Of a stretch of DNA of 64,000 nt, positions 24,863 through 34,420 are shown in pieces. The stretch spans positions 62,001-126,000 of the forward strand of contig ONEZ01000006.1 in NCBI GenBank assembly GCA_900316995.1, written 5' to 3'. Source of the DNA: an uncultured Bacteroidales bacterium. GTDB taxonomy: Bacteria > Bacteroidota > Bacteroidia > Bacteroidales > Paludibacteraceae. Each line of letters begins with the position of its first letter. The first letter of the stretch is position 1. The translations under genes and the position numbers were made by a program. The notes under the pieces were generated by a model that saw nothing but the letters and a program-made list of their open reading frames with translations, made no database searches and was not told where the DNA came from.

Positions 24863-26059
24863 ATGAGTCAATTATCACCACGTCTTGCCGCCCTTTCTGA
24901 ATCAGAAACTCTGGCAATGTCACAGAAGAGTAACGAACTTAAGGCCCAAGGTTTTGACATTGTGAACCTTAGTGTTGGAGAACCTGATTTCTACACCCCT
25001 AAGCATATAAAAGAGGCTGCCAAACAGGCTGTTGATAACAACTTCTCATTCTACTCTCCAGTTCCAGGCTATATGCCGCTGCGCCAAGCTATTGCAAAAA
25101 AGCTTAAAGTGGAGAACAATCTTGACTACGATGCCACACAGATTCTCTGTTCTAACGGAGCCAAGCAGTCTGTATGCAATGTGGTAATGTCAATTGTAGG
25201 CCCTGGCGATGAGGTTATAATACCAGCCCCATACTGGGTTAGCTACGCAGAGATGGTGAAACTTGCTGACGGTACTAACGTAATAGTGAAGACTGGCATT
25301 GAGCAGGACTTTAAGATGACAGCGGCACAGCTTGAGGCTGCCATAACACCTAAAACCAAGGCGCTTATACTCTGCTCCCCTTCAAACCCTACCGGTAGCG
25401 TATATTCTAAGAGCGAACTTAAGGCGCTGGCCGACGTTATAGCCAAGCACCCTAATATATACGTCATCTCAGATGAAATTTACGAGCACATTAACTATGT
25501 GGGCGCTCATGAGAGCATTGCACAGTTCTCTGAGATTAAAGACCGTGTGGTTATAGTGAACGGAGTTTCAAAGGGTTATGCCATGACAGGCTGGCGTATT
25601 GGCTGGATAGCCGCTCCACTTTGGATTACTAAAGCTTGCAACAAACTGCAGGGTCAATACACTTCAGGTCCATGCTCCATAGCACAAAAGGCCGCCGAGG
25701 CCGCATACACAGGTCCGCAGGAGTGTGTTGAGGAGATGCGTCAGGCGTTTGAGCGTCGCAGAAACCTCATATACAATCTTATGAGCGATATACCTGGACT
25801 ACAGGTGAACAAACCTCAGGGTGCTTTCTATGTGTTCCCTAAGTGCAGTTCTCTGTTTGGCAAAAAGACCCCCAAGGGCGATGTCATAAACAGTGCTGCT
25901 GATCTTGCCATGTACCTGCTTACAGAGGGCCATGTGGCTTGCGTGGGAGGTGGCGCATTTGGTGCTCCAGAGTACATAAGAATGTCATACGCCACATCTG
26001 ATGAGAACATCAAGAAGGCGGCTCAAAGAATTAAAGAGGCAATAGAAAAGCTTAAATAA
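24863..26059 (+). CDS. aspC: Pyridoxal-phosphate aminotransferase (aspartate aminotransferase type)
   Basis: A 398-residue class I fold aminotransferase of the Ib type: LSVGEPDFYTPKHI near residue 37, the SNGAKQ cofactor-phosphate loop, SPSNPTGSVY with the conserved Asn-Pro, SDEIYEHINY, and the Schiff-base lysine in VSKGYAMTGWRIGW. It should interconvert aspartate and oxaloacetate with 2-oxoglutarate/glutamate. A lipoprotein gene follows three bases later. The symbol is by similarity; substrate range within the Ib group cannot be read from sequence. Confidence 0.9.
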   Translation: MSQLSPRLAALSESETLAMSQKSNELKAQGFDIVNLSVGEPDFYTPKHIKEAAKQAVDNNFSFYSPVPGYMPLRQAIAKKLKVENNLDYDATQILCSNGAKQSVCNVVMSIVGPGDEVIIPAPYWVSYAEMVKLADGTNVIVKTGIEQDFKMTAAQLEAAITPKTKALILCSPSNPTGSVYSKSELKALADVIAKHPNIYVISDEIYEHINYVGAHESIAQFSEIKDRVVIVNGVSKGYAMTGWRIGWIAAPLWITKACNKLQGQYTSGPCSIAQKAAEAAYTGPQECVEEMRQAFERRRNLIYNLMSDIPGLQVNKPQGAFYVFPKCSSLFGKKTPKGDVINSAADLAMYLLTEGHVACVGGGAFGAPEYIRMSYATSDENIKKAAQRIKEAIEKLK

Positions 26060-26062
26060 TAT

Positions 26063-26749
26063 ATGAAATTAAGGTCTGCATTTATTCTGGTTCTGATTGC
26101 ACTGATGGCTGCATCGTGCAATGTTACAGACCCATTTGTTAAAACAAAGCTTAACGGCATTTGGGTTTTAACCAGAAACAATGACCAGAATGTGGCCACT
26201 GAGAAGCGCAATGTGTTCTACCTTGCAGCAAAAGACAATGCTGTCCTCTGCAACAAAGATGACAAGAACGTATGGCAGGAGCAGGATGTAAAGTGGAAAT
26301 TTGAAGGTATTACGCTTACAGTGGGCAGTGCTCTCACAGCAGATCTTAACGTAGTTAATGACACTATGCTCTTTCTCACCTCCAGTGTGGGGTCACTGCA
26401 ATACAACCGCATAACGCAGAGCAAGAAACCATACTTGGGCACATGGGAGATTATAAATGACACAGACACCAAAAACATAGGTACGGTACGCCTCATATTT
26501 ACAGAGGATGGCAAGTATGAATACCAGACACTTGTAGATGGACAATGGAGCTCCACTGGCGTAAAAAGCGGAGAATGGTACATTTATGATATTTTCCTCG
26601 CCCTCAACTCAGCAGAAAGCACAGGCACTGTAGCTGAGCTTTGGGACTCGTCACTTGCCACCATAGGCACAGACAAAGTCTGGCTCCAGAATGCCACAGA
26701 TGCTTCTGGAAACATCATCCGCTCAAGAACCTTAAAGTTTATTCAATAA
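26063..26749 (+). CDS. Lipocalin-like lipoprotein
   Basis: A 228-residue lipoprotein (lipobox AASC, about residue 19). Two similar halves each begin with a GxW strand (LNGIWVLTRNN and YLGTWEIINDT) followed by antiparallel strands ending in polar loops, the pattern of the lipocalin-like families of Bacteroidales. It begins three bases after the aminotransferase gene and is probably co-transcribed, although no functional link is clear. Ligand unknown. Confidence 0.65.
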   Translation: MKLRSAFILVLIALMAASCNVTDPFVKTKLNGIWVLTRNNDQNVATEKRNVFYLAAKDNAVLCNKDDKNVWQEQDVKWKFEGITLTVGSALTADLNVVNDTMLFLTSSVGSLQYNRITQSKKPYLGTWEIINDTDTKNIGTVRLIFTEDGKYEYQTLVDGQWSSTGVKSGEWYIYDIFLALNSAESTGTVAELWDSSLATIGTDKVWLQNATDASGNIIRSRTLKFIQ

Positions 26750-26763
26750 TATAACTGTGGTTT

Positions 26764-27837
26764 TTATAGCATCCCCTTAGTGCTTGGTAAATTGTAATTA
26801 TACACATCGCGGCGTATAGCCATCTTAAGTGATTTGGCAAAGGCCTTGAAAATTCCCTCAATTTTGTGATGCTCGTTTGTGCCCTCAGCTTTTATGTTGA
26901 GGTTCATTCGGGCGTTGTCACTCAGTGACTTAAAGAAGTGAAGGAACATCTCTGTGGGAGTGTCTCCAATCATCTCACGCTTAAACTCGGCATCCCATAC
27001 AAGCCAGGGACGGCCACCAAAATCAAGAGCCACGCTACACAGACAGTCATCCATAGGCAGGCAGAAGCCGTAACGCTCTATGCCACGCTTGCTGCCAAGA
27101 GCCTGAAGCAGAGCCTCTCCAAGGGCTATGGCGGTGTCTTCCATGGTGTGGTGCTCATCCACGTTCAAATCTCCCTTTACCTTTATTGTCAAATCTATGC
27201 CTGAGTGCTTGCCTATCTGGTCAAGCATGTGGTCAAAGAATCCTAAGCCAGTGGAAATTTCTGTCTTGCCGCTGCCGTCAAGGTTCAGCTCCACGTAAAT
27301 GTCGGTCTCCTTGGTCTTGCGGCTCACGGTGGCGGTACGCTCTCCGGCAAATATACACTCAGCCACCTTGTCCCATGTGGGGAACTGCTCAGAGCCTATA
27401 ACAATTGCTTTACAGCCAAGATTAGCAGCCAGTTCAGCATCGGTGGAGCGGTCTCCTATAACATAACTGTTAGCAAGGTCATACTCTCCGCTCATATACT
27501 TGGTAAGCAGACCAGTGCCAGGCTTGCGGGTAGGCAGATTGTCGGACTTAAAGGATTTGTCAATCAGTACATCATCAAACTCTATGCCCTCACCTTTGAA
27601 AACCTCTAACATCTTGCCTTGCACGGTGTCAAAAACCTCCTGAGGGTAGGCAGGTGTGCCAAGGCCGTCCTGATTAGAGACTATAACAAACTCAAAATCA
27701 GTTTTCTTACGCAGAAAATAGAGGTTTCTTATAACCCCAGGCAGGAACTCAAGTTCATCAAGTGAGTTGACCTGCTCGGTAACGGGAGGCTCCACTATAA
27801 GGGTGCCGTCACGGTCTATGAATAGCGCACGTTTCAT
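26764..27837 (-). CDS. hisB: Bifunctional histidinol-phosphatase / imidazoleglycerol-phosphate dehydratase
   Basis: A 357-residue fused enzyme for steps 6 and 8 of histidine synthesis. Residues 1-160 are a HAD phosphatase ([13 protein letters not shown], with both catalytic Asp; [24 protein letters not shown]). Residues 168-357 are the dehydratase, with its manganese-binding [28 protein letters not shown] and [16 protein letters not shown] motifs. The start codon follows the hisC stop directly. Other his genes are not in this window. Confidence 0.95.
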   Translation of the reverse strand: MKRALFIDRDGTLIVEPPVTEQVNSLDELEFLPGVIRNLYFLRKKTDFEFVIVSNQDGLGTPAYPQEVFDTVQGKMLEVFKGEGIEFDDVLIDKSFKSDNLPTRKPGTGLLTKYMSGEYDLANSYVIGDRSTDAELAANLGCKAIVIGSEQFPTWDKVAECIFAGERTATVSRKTKETDIYVELNLDGSGKTEISTGLGFFDHMLDQIGKHSGIDLTIKVKGDLNVDEHHTMEDTAIALGEALLQALGSKRGIERYGFCLPMDDCLCSVALDFGGRPWLVWDAEFKREMIGDTPTEMFLHFFKSLSDNARMNLNIKAEGTNEHHKIEGIFKAFAKSLKMAIRRDVYNYNLPSTKGML

Positions 27838-28863
27838 CTACTGGATATTTGCTAAGAGTTGGTTGTTTTCTGTCTGGCTGCCAATGGTTATACGCAGACA
27901 GCCTTCGCACAGCTGAACTGTGGTCCTGTTACGCACAATAACACCGCTCTCCACTAACTTCTTATATCGGGCGTTGGCGTCATCAACCTTGACAAGCAGG
28001 AAGTTGGCCTCTGAGGGATACACAGTCTCCACGCAGTCAAGTTTTTGCAGCTCCTCTGCCATGCGGCTACGCTCTGCAAGAATCTCCTTCACTTGGGCTT
28101 TCATATCATCTATGTGGTCAAGCCTCTCACTCACAAACTGTTGAGTAAGCAGGTTTATATTATAAGGGTACTTGACCTTATTAAACAGCTCTATGATGGC
28201 TGGCGATGCAAAGGCCATTCCGCAGCGTACAGATGCCATGCCCCATGCCTTGGAGAATGTCTGCAGCACTATAAGGTTAGGGAACTGGTTCAGCGTCTTA
28301 AGCCATGAGTCCTGACTTGAGAAATCAACGTAAGCCTCATCTATAACCACTATTCCTGGAAAGTTGTAGCACATGAACGCCATCTTGTTGCGTGTGAGCA
28401 GGTTTCCGGTAGGGTTGTTTGGTGAGCAGAACCACATAACCTTGGTGTGCTCATCCACAGCTGTGATGGTGTTACGTCCGTTAATGTCAAATTTTTCATC
28501 AAGCTGTATGCGCCTGTATTCCACATTGTTGACATCGGCGCACACCCCATACATGCCGTAAGTGGGCTCAATAGCCACCACGTTATCCACACCAGGCTCG
28601 CAGAATATGCGGTATATGAGGTCAATAGGCTCATCGCTGCCGTTACCAAGCATAATCTGGTTAGCAGGCACACCCTTAATCTTTGAAATCTTCTCTTTAA
28701 GGGCGGTTTGGCGAGGGTCAGGGTAGCGGTTGTATGGTGCGCCGTAAGGGTTCTCATTTGCGTCAAGGTACGCCGATGCCTCCCCCTTAAACTCATCACG
28801 AGCGCATGAGTATGGTTTAAGCTCCCAAATATTCTTACGTACTAAATCTTTTAATGGTTTCAT
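27838..28863 (-). CDS. hisC: Histidinol-phosphate aminotransferase
   Basis: A 341-residue PLP enzyme converting imidazole-acetol phosphate to histidinol phosphate. Marks: ANENPYG near residue 36, NGSDEPIDL, WFCSPNNPTGN, VIDEAYVDF, and the Schiff-base lysine in TFSKAWGMASVRCGMA. Its start overlaps the stop of the upstream lipoprotein gene by four bases (ATGA), giving translational coupling, and hisB follows without a gap. Confidence 0.95.
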   Translation of the reverse strand: MKPLKDLVRKNIWELKPYSCARDEFKGEASAYLDANENPYGAPYNRYPDPRQTALKEKISKIKGVPANQIMLGNGSDEPIDLIYRIFCEPGVDNVVAIEPTYGMYGVCADVNNVEYRRIQLDEKFDINGRNTITAVDEHTKVMWFCSPNNPTGNLLTRNKMAFMCYNFPGIVVIDEAYVDFSSQDSWLKTLNQFPNLIVLQTFSKAWGMASVRCGMAFASPAIIELFNKVKYPYNINLLTQQFVSERLDHIDDMKAQVKEILAERSRMAEELQKLDCVETVYPSEANFLLVKVDDANARYKKLVESGVIVRNRTTVQLCEGCLRITIGSQTENNQLLANIQ

Positions 28864-29384
28864 TGTTTCTCCTCCTCGTCTTTATTAGCTTCTTTCTCAT
28901 ATACTTTGAACTGGAAAGTGTATGTCACAGGGTTGAACTCCCCGCTAAAAGATGAGTCATTCTTCACCTGCAGCTGGAGTGTCACTGTCTTGTCATCTGA
29001 GTTAGGGCTCTTTTTGGGTATTATATACATTGGGCTTATAACCAATGCCGTTCCTGCACCAAGCGCTTTGAACACATAAACGCCCCTTGACTTGTCTGAC
29101 GCAGCGGTGTTACATAGTTCCACAAATTCTGTAGCAGAAAAAACAGAGTCCTTCAGAAAAGAGCGGTCTGTAATAACATTAAAGTTTGTGAGGCTGTTGA
29201 AGTAAGGGTTCAGCATAAGCGGAATCTTTACTGTGTCACCCACGTGTATGATGTTGCCCTCCATGGGGGCGTTGTTCACAGTTACAGTTCCAAATGATAT
29301 TGAGGGGCTATGCTCGGTTTTTTTATTACACGATGCCAGAATAGTCATGGCTGACACAGCAACTAATATGAGAACCTTTTTCAT
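28860..29384 (-). CDS. Lipoprotein in the hisC-hisB operon
   Basis: A 174-residue lipoprotein (lipobox ILASC, about residues 15-19). The rest is mostly beta-strand with a lysine/glutamate-rich end. No family is recognised. It is the first gene of the transcript that continues into hisC, sharing an ATGA overlap with it, which is unusual company for amino-acid synthesis genes. A minus-strand TATTTTTG box at 29408-29415 lies 23 bases upstream. Confidence 0.6.
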   Translation of the reverse strand: MKKVLILVAVSAMTILASCNKKTEHSPSISFGTVTVNNAPMEGNIIHVGDTVKIPLMLNPYFNSLTNFNVITDRSFLKDSVFSATEFVELCNTAASDKSRGVYVFKALGAGTALVISPMYIIPKKSPNSDDKTVTLQLQVKNDSSFSGEFNPVTYTFQFKVYEKEANKDEEEKQ

Positions 29385-29407
29385 AGTTAAAAGATTATTA
29401 TAAAGCG

Positions 29408-29446
29408 CAAAAATAGTGAATTTTTGTTATAAAAGAAGTAACTTTG
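29408..29446. promoter_or_regulatory. Divergent -7 boxes between the lipoprotein and HAD genes
   Basis: Minus strand TATTTTTG at 29408-29415, and plus strand TAACTTTG at 29439-29446. The plus box ends 8 bases before the HAD ATG. Confidence 0.6.
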
Positions 29447-29454
29447 CACCCGAA

Positions 29455-30129
29455 ATGCAAAAAATTAGTCCTAAAGTTTTCTTGTTTGATATGGATGGAG
29501 TTATTTTTGACTCCATGCCTGCACACGCCCGCTCTTGGCATTTAGCATTTAAGGATGAGGGAATTGAGTTCTCTGAGTATGCTGTTTATCTGCAAGAGGG
29601 TGCCACAGGCTCAAAGACTGTGAATGATGTTTTTATGGCGCAGAAGGGTAGGGTGGCCACTCAGGAGGAGATAGATAGAATCTATGCTCGTAAGTGCAGT
29701 TATTTTGAGAAGTGCGGAGAGCCTAAGCCTATGCCAGTCATGGACAAGGTGCTTAACCTGCTTCTTGCAAACGGGAAAACCATAGGCCTTGTCACAGGCT
29801 CTGGCCAGAAGAGTCTGTTTACTACGCTAAACAAGTACTACCCAGGGATTTTCATACCAGAAAGAATGGTTACTGCATTTGATGTGAAAAAAGGCAAGCC
29901 AGACCCAGAACCATACCTTATGGGATTGCAGAAGTGTGGTGTCTCCGCTGGTGAGGCGGTGGTGGTGGAGAACGCTCCCATGGGCGTACAGGCAGCCAAA
30001 GCCGCAGGCATATTCACTATTGCAGTAAACACTGGCATTCTTGACAGGCAGTGTCTCATAGATGCTGGCGCCGATGTGGTCTTAGACTCCGTATCTGCAC
30101 TTCTTGAGTACCTCTCTGAATCTTTATAA
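29455..30129 (+). CDS. HAD-superfamily hydrolase (beta-phosphoglucomutase-like)
   Basis: A 224-residue HAD phosphatase. Motif I is LFDMDGVIFDS (nucleophile and acid Asp), motif II is LVTGSGQKS, the motif III lysine is in VKKGKPDPEPY, and motif IV-like VVENAPMGVQAAKAAG follows. The cap domain after motif I is of the subclass I helical type, as in beta-phosphoglucomutase and related sugar phosphatases. The ATG at 29455 is preferred to earlier in-frame codons because the -7 box lies just upstream of it. Substrate is not determinable from sequence. Confidence 0.88.
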   Translation: MQKISPKVFLFDMDGVIFDSMPAHARSWHLAFKDEGIEFSEYAVYLQEGATGSKTVNDVFMAQKGRVATQEEIDRIYARKCSYFEKCGEPKPMPVMDKVLNLLLANGKTIGLVTGSGQKSLFTTLNKYYPGIFIPERMVTAFDVKKGKPDPEPYLMGLQKCGVSAGEAVVVENAPMGVQAAKAAGIFTIAVNTGILDRQCLIDAGADVVLDSVSALLEYLSESL

Positions 30130-30142
30130 CTGGGGTTGAAAA

Positions 30143-30176
30143 ACTCCGCCCCACCATAGTGAAGTGGTGAGCCGCA
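30143..30176 (-). terminator. Hairpin terminator of the downstream antitoxin gene
   Basis: On the minus strand GCGGCTCACCACTT is followed by GGTGGGGCGG and then T-rich sequence. It belongs to the family of repeated terminators found across 30-47 kb. Confidence 0.5.
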
Positions 30177-30183
30177 GGTAATT

Positions 30184-30495
30184 TTAGATGATGGAGATTG
30201 AAACTCTTTTTCCCAATCCTCTAAAAATGCGAAACAGGGTTGACAGTTGTAAATCAGAATATCCGTTTTCTATTTTTGAGATGTAGCTCTTTTTTGTGCC
30301 TATCTTTGTTGCTAGTTGTTCTTGTGTAAGTCCAGCCAATCTTCTTTGCTCCTTTAAGCATTCCGCTAAACAAAATGCCTCGGCTTCAATGTCGAATTTA
30401 TCTCTTTCTGCAGTCCCTTTTTTGCCGTATTCAGCATCAAGCAACTCCTCAAAATCACTACATGCCATTATGGCATCATTTTTTTCTTTGTTCAT
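30184..30495 (-). CDS. XRE-family antitoxin (intact)
   Basis: A 103-residue protein with an XRE helix-turn-helix (LTQEQLATKIGTKKSYISKIENG) in its C-terminal part and a toxin-binding N-terminal half, very similar in layout to the antitoxin at 21266-21562. The ATG at 30495 is chosen because it overlaps the frame-C stop of the toxin gene as ATGA. The partner toxin upstream is broken, so this is an antitoxin without an active toxin. Confidence 0.8.
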   Translation of the reverse strand: MNKEKNDAIMACSDFEELLDAEYGKKGTAERDKFDIEAEAFCLAECLKEQRRLAGLTQEQLATKIGTKKSYISKIENGYSDLQLSTLFRIFRGLGKRVSISII

Positions 30496-30754
30496 TGATG
30501 TGCCCCCTTCTCTTTTATGTATTCGTTCAGTCCATACAGCAAAAAATTCTATAGATATTACTATTGAATTCGACTCGTATTTCATAAAGTCCATCAGTTC
30601 CTTCTATTGACTTAAAGAACTTTATTGGTATTATTGGTTGAGACTCTACTATGTAGAATACGTAGTTTATTTTCTTACGTACATCGTTTGATTGAGTAAT
30701 ATAGAAATCCTTAAAGTAGGACTTATAAAATTTTATAGTACGGTACTTGGCCAT
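30492..30754 (-). pseudogene. RelE/HigB-like toxin with internal deletion and frameshift
   Basis: The first 74 codons read as a normal toxin up to EFNSNIYRIFCCMD and then hit TGA. In another frame the same stretch continues as LNEYIKEKGAHQ and stops with a TGA that overlaps the antitoxin ATG, the junction expected of the original gene. Compared with the complete toxin at 21546-21875, about 29 residues (the VVMLFNGFQKK strand and following helix) are missing at the break. The catalytic end is therefore lost. Confidence 0.75.
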
Positions 30755-30770
30755 TCCCCTATTATGTTTG

Positions 30771-30778
30771 CAAAGTTA
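30771..30778 (-). promoter_or_regulatory. -7 box of the broken toxin/antitoxin operon
   Basis: TAACTTTG on the minus strand, 16 bases before the toxin ATG. Confidence 0.5.
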
Positions 30779-30990
30779 ATCAATTAGTTAACCCGTGTCA
30801 AGAGCTTTTACATTGTTTTTGCAAAAATATAATCAAAAATCCAAATGTAAAAATCACCCCGATGTACCAAATTCCGCTTCAAATGTTAAAAACCTCTTAA
30901 ATTGCAACTGGCAGTTACAGTAATTAAACCAAAAGTTAATGTTTTGATGTTAAATTAGTTAACATAAAAAATCTTAAAATTTAAAACACT

Positions 30991-31020
30991 CCGCCCCACC
31001 ATATATAATGGCGGGGCGGA
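30991..31020 (-). terminator. Terminator after peptide gene 1
   Basis: CCGCCCC (30991-30997) pairs with GGGGCGG (31013-31019); on the minus strand it is followed by AGTGTTTTAAATTTT. Confidence 0.75.
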
Positions 31021-31048
31021 AGAGTATTAGTATCGCAATATTAAGTTA

Positions 31049-31165
31049 TCATGGATTAACTGGACCTGTTTGTCCTCCTCCTTGTGGAAGACTTACTGCG
31101 ATAGGAGATTCACACTCCATTTCCATACGCTCCATCTTAGGAGCTTCATAATTCGTTTTTTTCAT
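31049..31165 (-). CDS. Small peptide 1 of the KMER family (38 aa)
   Basis: A 38-residue ORF starting 12 bases after the surface protein 1 stop, preceded by AAGGTAAGGAA as a ribosome site. It opens MKKTNYEAPKMERMEMECE and ends in a Gly/Pro/Gln-rich tail (SLPQGGGQTGPVNP) after IAV. Three more copies in this window share the opening and an acidic patch of E-x-E, then diverge in the tail. No signal peptide or transmembrane segment is visible. Reality of the gene is supported by conserved reading frame, spacing and start in four loci; function is unknown. Confidence 0.75.
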   Translation of the reverse strand: MKKTNYEAPKMERMEMECESPIAVSLPQGGGQTGPVNP

Positions 31166-31177
31166 TTCCTTACCTTA

Positions 31178-34027
31178 TTATTTTACAATCTTGGCGGCAG
31201 TGTTGCCTACACGCACTACATAGACACCGCTTGCAAGGTTGCTTATTGATACGGCCTGTACAGCCTCGCCGCTGGCCTTTGCACTTGCAACCTTAACACC
31301 GCTCAAGTTAATAATCTCAATGTCAGCCTCTGCTACGTTACCCTCTACAAACAAGCTGCCGTTTGCGCTCCAAATCTTAACAGCGTCTGCATTAGCCTCC
31401 TCGGCTGATACCTCACCCTCTCCAAGGACAAAACGCTTGATTGTTGAGTTGGCGTCAGCAGTAAATGTGTATGTCTTGTCTGAGCCAACCTCAACCTCTG
31501 CGCCAGAAGCCAAATCTGTAAGTTTGAATGCCTTGCCTGCAAGGTGCTCAAAGCTTAGAGTATATCGAGTTGCAGATTTTGTTACAATCTCAATCTCCTT
31601 GCCATCAAGACTGTTAGTTCCTATTGCCGCAAGATTTTTTGTACCCTGCTTAACATAGATTTGTATCATGTCTGTAGCAAATTGCTCAGCGTCATAATTT
31701 GGATCCATGTCATCAGAAAGGTCGTCTTTCTCAATAATCTGCAAGCTGGCAGTCTCTATGCCGTCAGACAGTTTTATTATACCACCGTTTATCTCAGTTG
31801 CAATAGCGTCTCTTACGGTTCCCATTCCACCGTAAGGAACGGTCAGCTGAATCTCATTAGCTGTAACATTCTTAATAAAGAACGCCTGCATAGGAGAGAA
31901 TCCTGGATCTGGCTTGAGGATAAATGAACCTGAGTTGTAAAGTGTGAATCCTACCTTCCCGCTATCTTCCATACCATATACCCATACTGTTCCGTCTGTT
32001 TCACCTTCTGGTAACTGATTAATGAAGCCTGCAATTGAAACATAGTCAGTGTAGCTGTTTGCTATACATGAATAATTGTTAGGAGCAAGGACAAAATCTG
32101 CGTCTGAACCGCCTACAAGACGTCCAGTAAATGTAAGCTTAGAACCTGGAGCCTCCATGTTAGTTGAAGAGTTGTAACCTGTCCAAGGTGAGTTTACATA
32201 CTCCTGAGCGGCGTACTTCCAGCCTGTCTTCAAATCCCACACATTGAACATATATGGAGCGCTCTTTTCTATAGCATCAGGAGCACCTACTGTAGGTATT
32301 CCTATGTGCTGCCATACATTGACACCATCCTCCTTGTGTGCATACATGTAGAGTTCAACCTTTCCGTATGGATTGAGATTAGAGGTGGTCTCATCAAATC
32401 TTAATATTGCACAGCCGTTATCCTTATCTGCCTGGAGTACTAACTGGTTGTTCGCGTAGTTAACAATACCATACTCACCAACTATCAGTTTTGCACCAGC
32501 CTCAACAGTAACCTTTGATGTTGAGTTTACGCCAGTACCAATTACAAGACCTTTTACTGTGTATGTCACACCTGTCTTGATTACCAAGCCATCATTGTCA
32601 GCAACTGTAACAACATCATCTACGCTGGTGTCCTCTGTAATCTCTGTGATTGTACCTGTAGGATATAGATCGTCAACCACAATTATGTATGGGAACTCAT
32701 TTTTATCAGCGTCTGTATTGAACGCAACTTTGTATCCGTCTGCAACAGTTGTAGGTGCGTATGCGTACTTACCGCCAACTATTGAATTATCTGCCCAATG
32801 TGTAGGTGTTGACTGTCCAAAGTTCTCTGATGTAACTATCGTACCCTTTGAACCTTTGAACTTACCATCCAAAATCTGCATGCTTAATGTTTGTGACTCC
32901 TCACGGTCTGTAAGAACCTCTTGGATTGCAAAGCCGTTCTCAGATGTTATAGTAGCATCGGTTACTATCAACTGCATATTGCCGGCATAGCCGTTTTTAG
33001 AGTCAAATACAATTGCATCACCTGTGCCATGGAAACCATTACCGTATGGTTGAGCCTCTGCATACTCTCCGCATGCTGCAATAGTAGCACCCTCTATATT
33101 GATAGTACCGGATTTTGCGTAAATAGGTGTACCTGCATTAAGTGTTGCGGCGCCAATGTTCCATATACCGTAACCTGCGGCATAAATATCCGCACCTACA
33201 CTGCTACAATTCAAAATGGCTTCATCGTTTATATTAATGACTGGAACGTTGCCTGTAACTTGGTTAACGTTTCCGTTAATTGTAATACCTCGCTTAGCGT
33301 TGATGGCTCCATTTATATTAACTACCACTCCGTATGCCTTTGAAGCGTCGTCATTCCCAAAAATGCCAATTCCCCATCCGTTTGGTGCATTAACAGTCAC
33401 ATCCTTTCCTATTGTTAAATTGGAGTAATTGGCCACGTCCTCTACCGAACCGTAAAGTACAATAGCAACACCCTCTGTACTAGATTGAATTATACTTTTG
33501 CCAGTAACGTTTAACTCGCCATTTTCCACCTCGACAACACCTGCACTATTGGATGCAATTTCTGCATTGTCAATGTTGACAGATCCAATATTATCAAGAA
33601 TTAAGTGCCCTGTTCCTGATAACTTACAGTTAGAGATGTTAAGAGTTGTAGCACTGTTTGAACCAACGTTTATAATTCCCCATTTAGCATTAATTATCAG
33701 TTCTCCATTATGTTGCGAATCACTATCTTCAATGCTAAGTCCATCCTCATTGATGAAACAATATTCGTTTTGGGTAAAATTCCAAGTTAATTTTTTCCCG
33801 TTTAAGTCTAATGTTTTTGCACCCCACGGATAAACGTATGTACCTGCATTGTACTCACAATCTGCTAAAAGCGTAAGCGTAGTTTTCCCTGACGCCTTCC
33901 ATGCTGAAATTGCAGCATCAATGGTTTCAAATTCTTCGCCGTCAACCGTGGCAACAGTTGCAGCCCACAGCGTACTACTACCTAACAGCAGCAACGCCGA
34001 CGTTAAAAATAAGTAAATTTTTCTCAT
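31178..34027 (-). CDS. T9SS type A surface protein 1
   Basis: 949 residues from the ATG at 34027 (MRKIYLFLTSALLLLGSSTLWA signal peptide); an in-frame ATG at 34057 would add 10 residues but lies in a leader hairpin. Residues 25-480 are beta-helix-like, with short N-I-x-G/N-I-E-x-A-x-I strand repeats (AAGYGIWNIGAATLNAGTPI). Residues 540-760 form a conserved module with LVLQADKDNG and VWQHIGIPTV. The last 85 residues are a T9SS type A tail: KIWSANGSLFVEG, INLSGVKVASA, SISNLASGVYVVRVGN, KIVK. Expected to be exported and anchored on the surface. It lies inside a large inverted repeat. Confidence 0.85.
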   Translation of the reverse strand: MRKIYLFLTSALLLLGSSTLWAATVATVDGEEFETIDAAISAWKASGKTTLTLLADCEYNAGTYVYPWGAKTLDLNGKKLTWNFTQNEYCFINEDGLSIEDSDSQHNGELIINAKWGIINVGSNSATTLNISNCKLSGTGHLILDNIGSVNIDNAEIASNSAGVVEVENGELNVTGKSIIQSSTEGVAIVLYGSVEDVANYSNLTIGKDVTVNAPNGWGIGIFGNDDASKAYGVVVNINGAINAKRGITINGNVNQVTGNVPVININDEAILNCSSVGADIYAAGYGIWNIGAATLNAGTPIYAKSGTINIEGATIAACGEYAEAQPYGNGFHGTGDAIVFDSKNGYAGNMQLIVTDATITSENGFAIQEVLTDREESQTLSMQILDGKFKGSKGTIVTSENFGQSTPTHWADNSIVGGKYAYAPTTVADGYKVAFNTDADKNEFPYIIVVDDLYPTGTITEITEDTSVDDVVTVADNDGLVIKTGVTYTVKGLVIGTGVNSTSKVTVEAGAKLIVGEYGIVNYANNQLVLQADKDNGCAILRFDETTSNLNPYGKVELYMYAHKEDGVNVWQHIGIPTVGAPDAIEKSAPYMFNVWDLKTGWKYAAQEYVNSPWTGYNSSTNMEAPGSKLTFTGRLVGGSDADFVLAPNNYSCIANSYTDYVSIAGFINQLPEGETDGTVWVYGMEDSGKVGFTLYNSGSFILKPDPGFSPMQAFFIKNVTANEIQLTVPYGGMGTVRDAIATEINGGIIKLSDGIETASLQIIEKDDLSDDMDPNYDAEQFATDMIQIYVKQGTKNLAAIGTNSLDGKEIEIVTKSATRYTLSFEHLAGKAFKLTDLASGAEVEVGSDKTYTFTADANSTIKRFVLGEGEVSAEEANADAVKIWSANGSLFVEGNVAEADIEIINLSGVKVASAKASGEAVQAVSISNLASGVYVVRVGNTAAKIVK

Positions 34028-34145
34028 AATTTTTTTGTTTTTTGCAGGCATTGCCATTAGGCAGTCCTGCTGGTTAATAATGTATTTTGTTAATTGTATT
34101 TTACAATTTAATTAGTTAATACTGTGAATTTTAACGGGCGTTTAA
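34028..34145 (-). promoter_or_regulatory. Conserved leader of surface protein 1
   Basis: On the minus strand it carries CGCCCGTTAAA, then ATTGTAAAATACAAT, then a hairpin GCAGG...CCTGC enclosing GCC TAAT GGC just before the start. The leader at 38510-38619 is nearly identical over about 115 bases. The rest of the gap up to 34420 shows no gene. Confidence 0.65.
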
Positions 34146-34420
34146 ATTCGGCCAATCTCAGGGTGTCAAATCCATCAATCCATAGTGTTAAATAATCCTA
34201 AAAGTTGAATTTTTGTTTGATTTCTATGGTTTTTTATGCCGCTAAATGCCAGTTTTAACGTTTGGCTACTACTACTACGCCACAGAGCTGTTAACCCTTT
34301 GTTTGCCGCTATAACGTTGTATCACTGAATCTTAGCGTAGTATAAAGTCTTACCCTCACACCTTTTATATGGGCAAATATAGTAAATATTTTACAATGAA
34401 ACAAATTTGTAACATTTTTG

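Larger units (their letters stand above)
30815..31288. repeat. Left arm of an inverted repeat of about 475 bp
   Basis: Read on the minus strand it contains the last 36 codons of surface protein 1, peptide gene 1, a terminator, and an AT-rich segment of about 190 bp (with TTAACATCAAAACATTAAC and ACATCGGGGTGATTTTTACA). The same order appears on the plus strand at 34442-34920, with high identity except inside the peptide gene. Part of the AT-rich segment is also repeated at 35878-36030 and 41520-41580. Confidence 0.85.
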
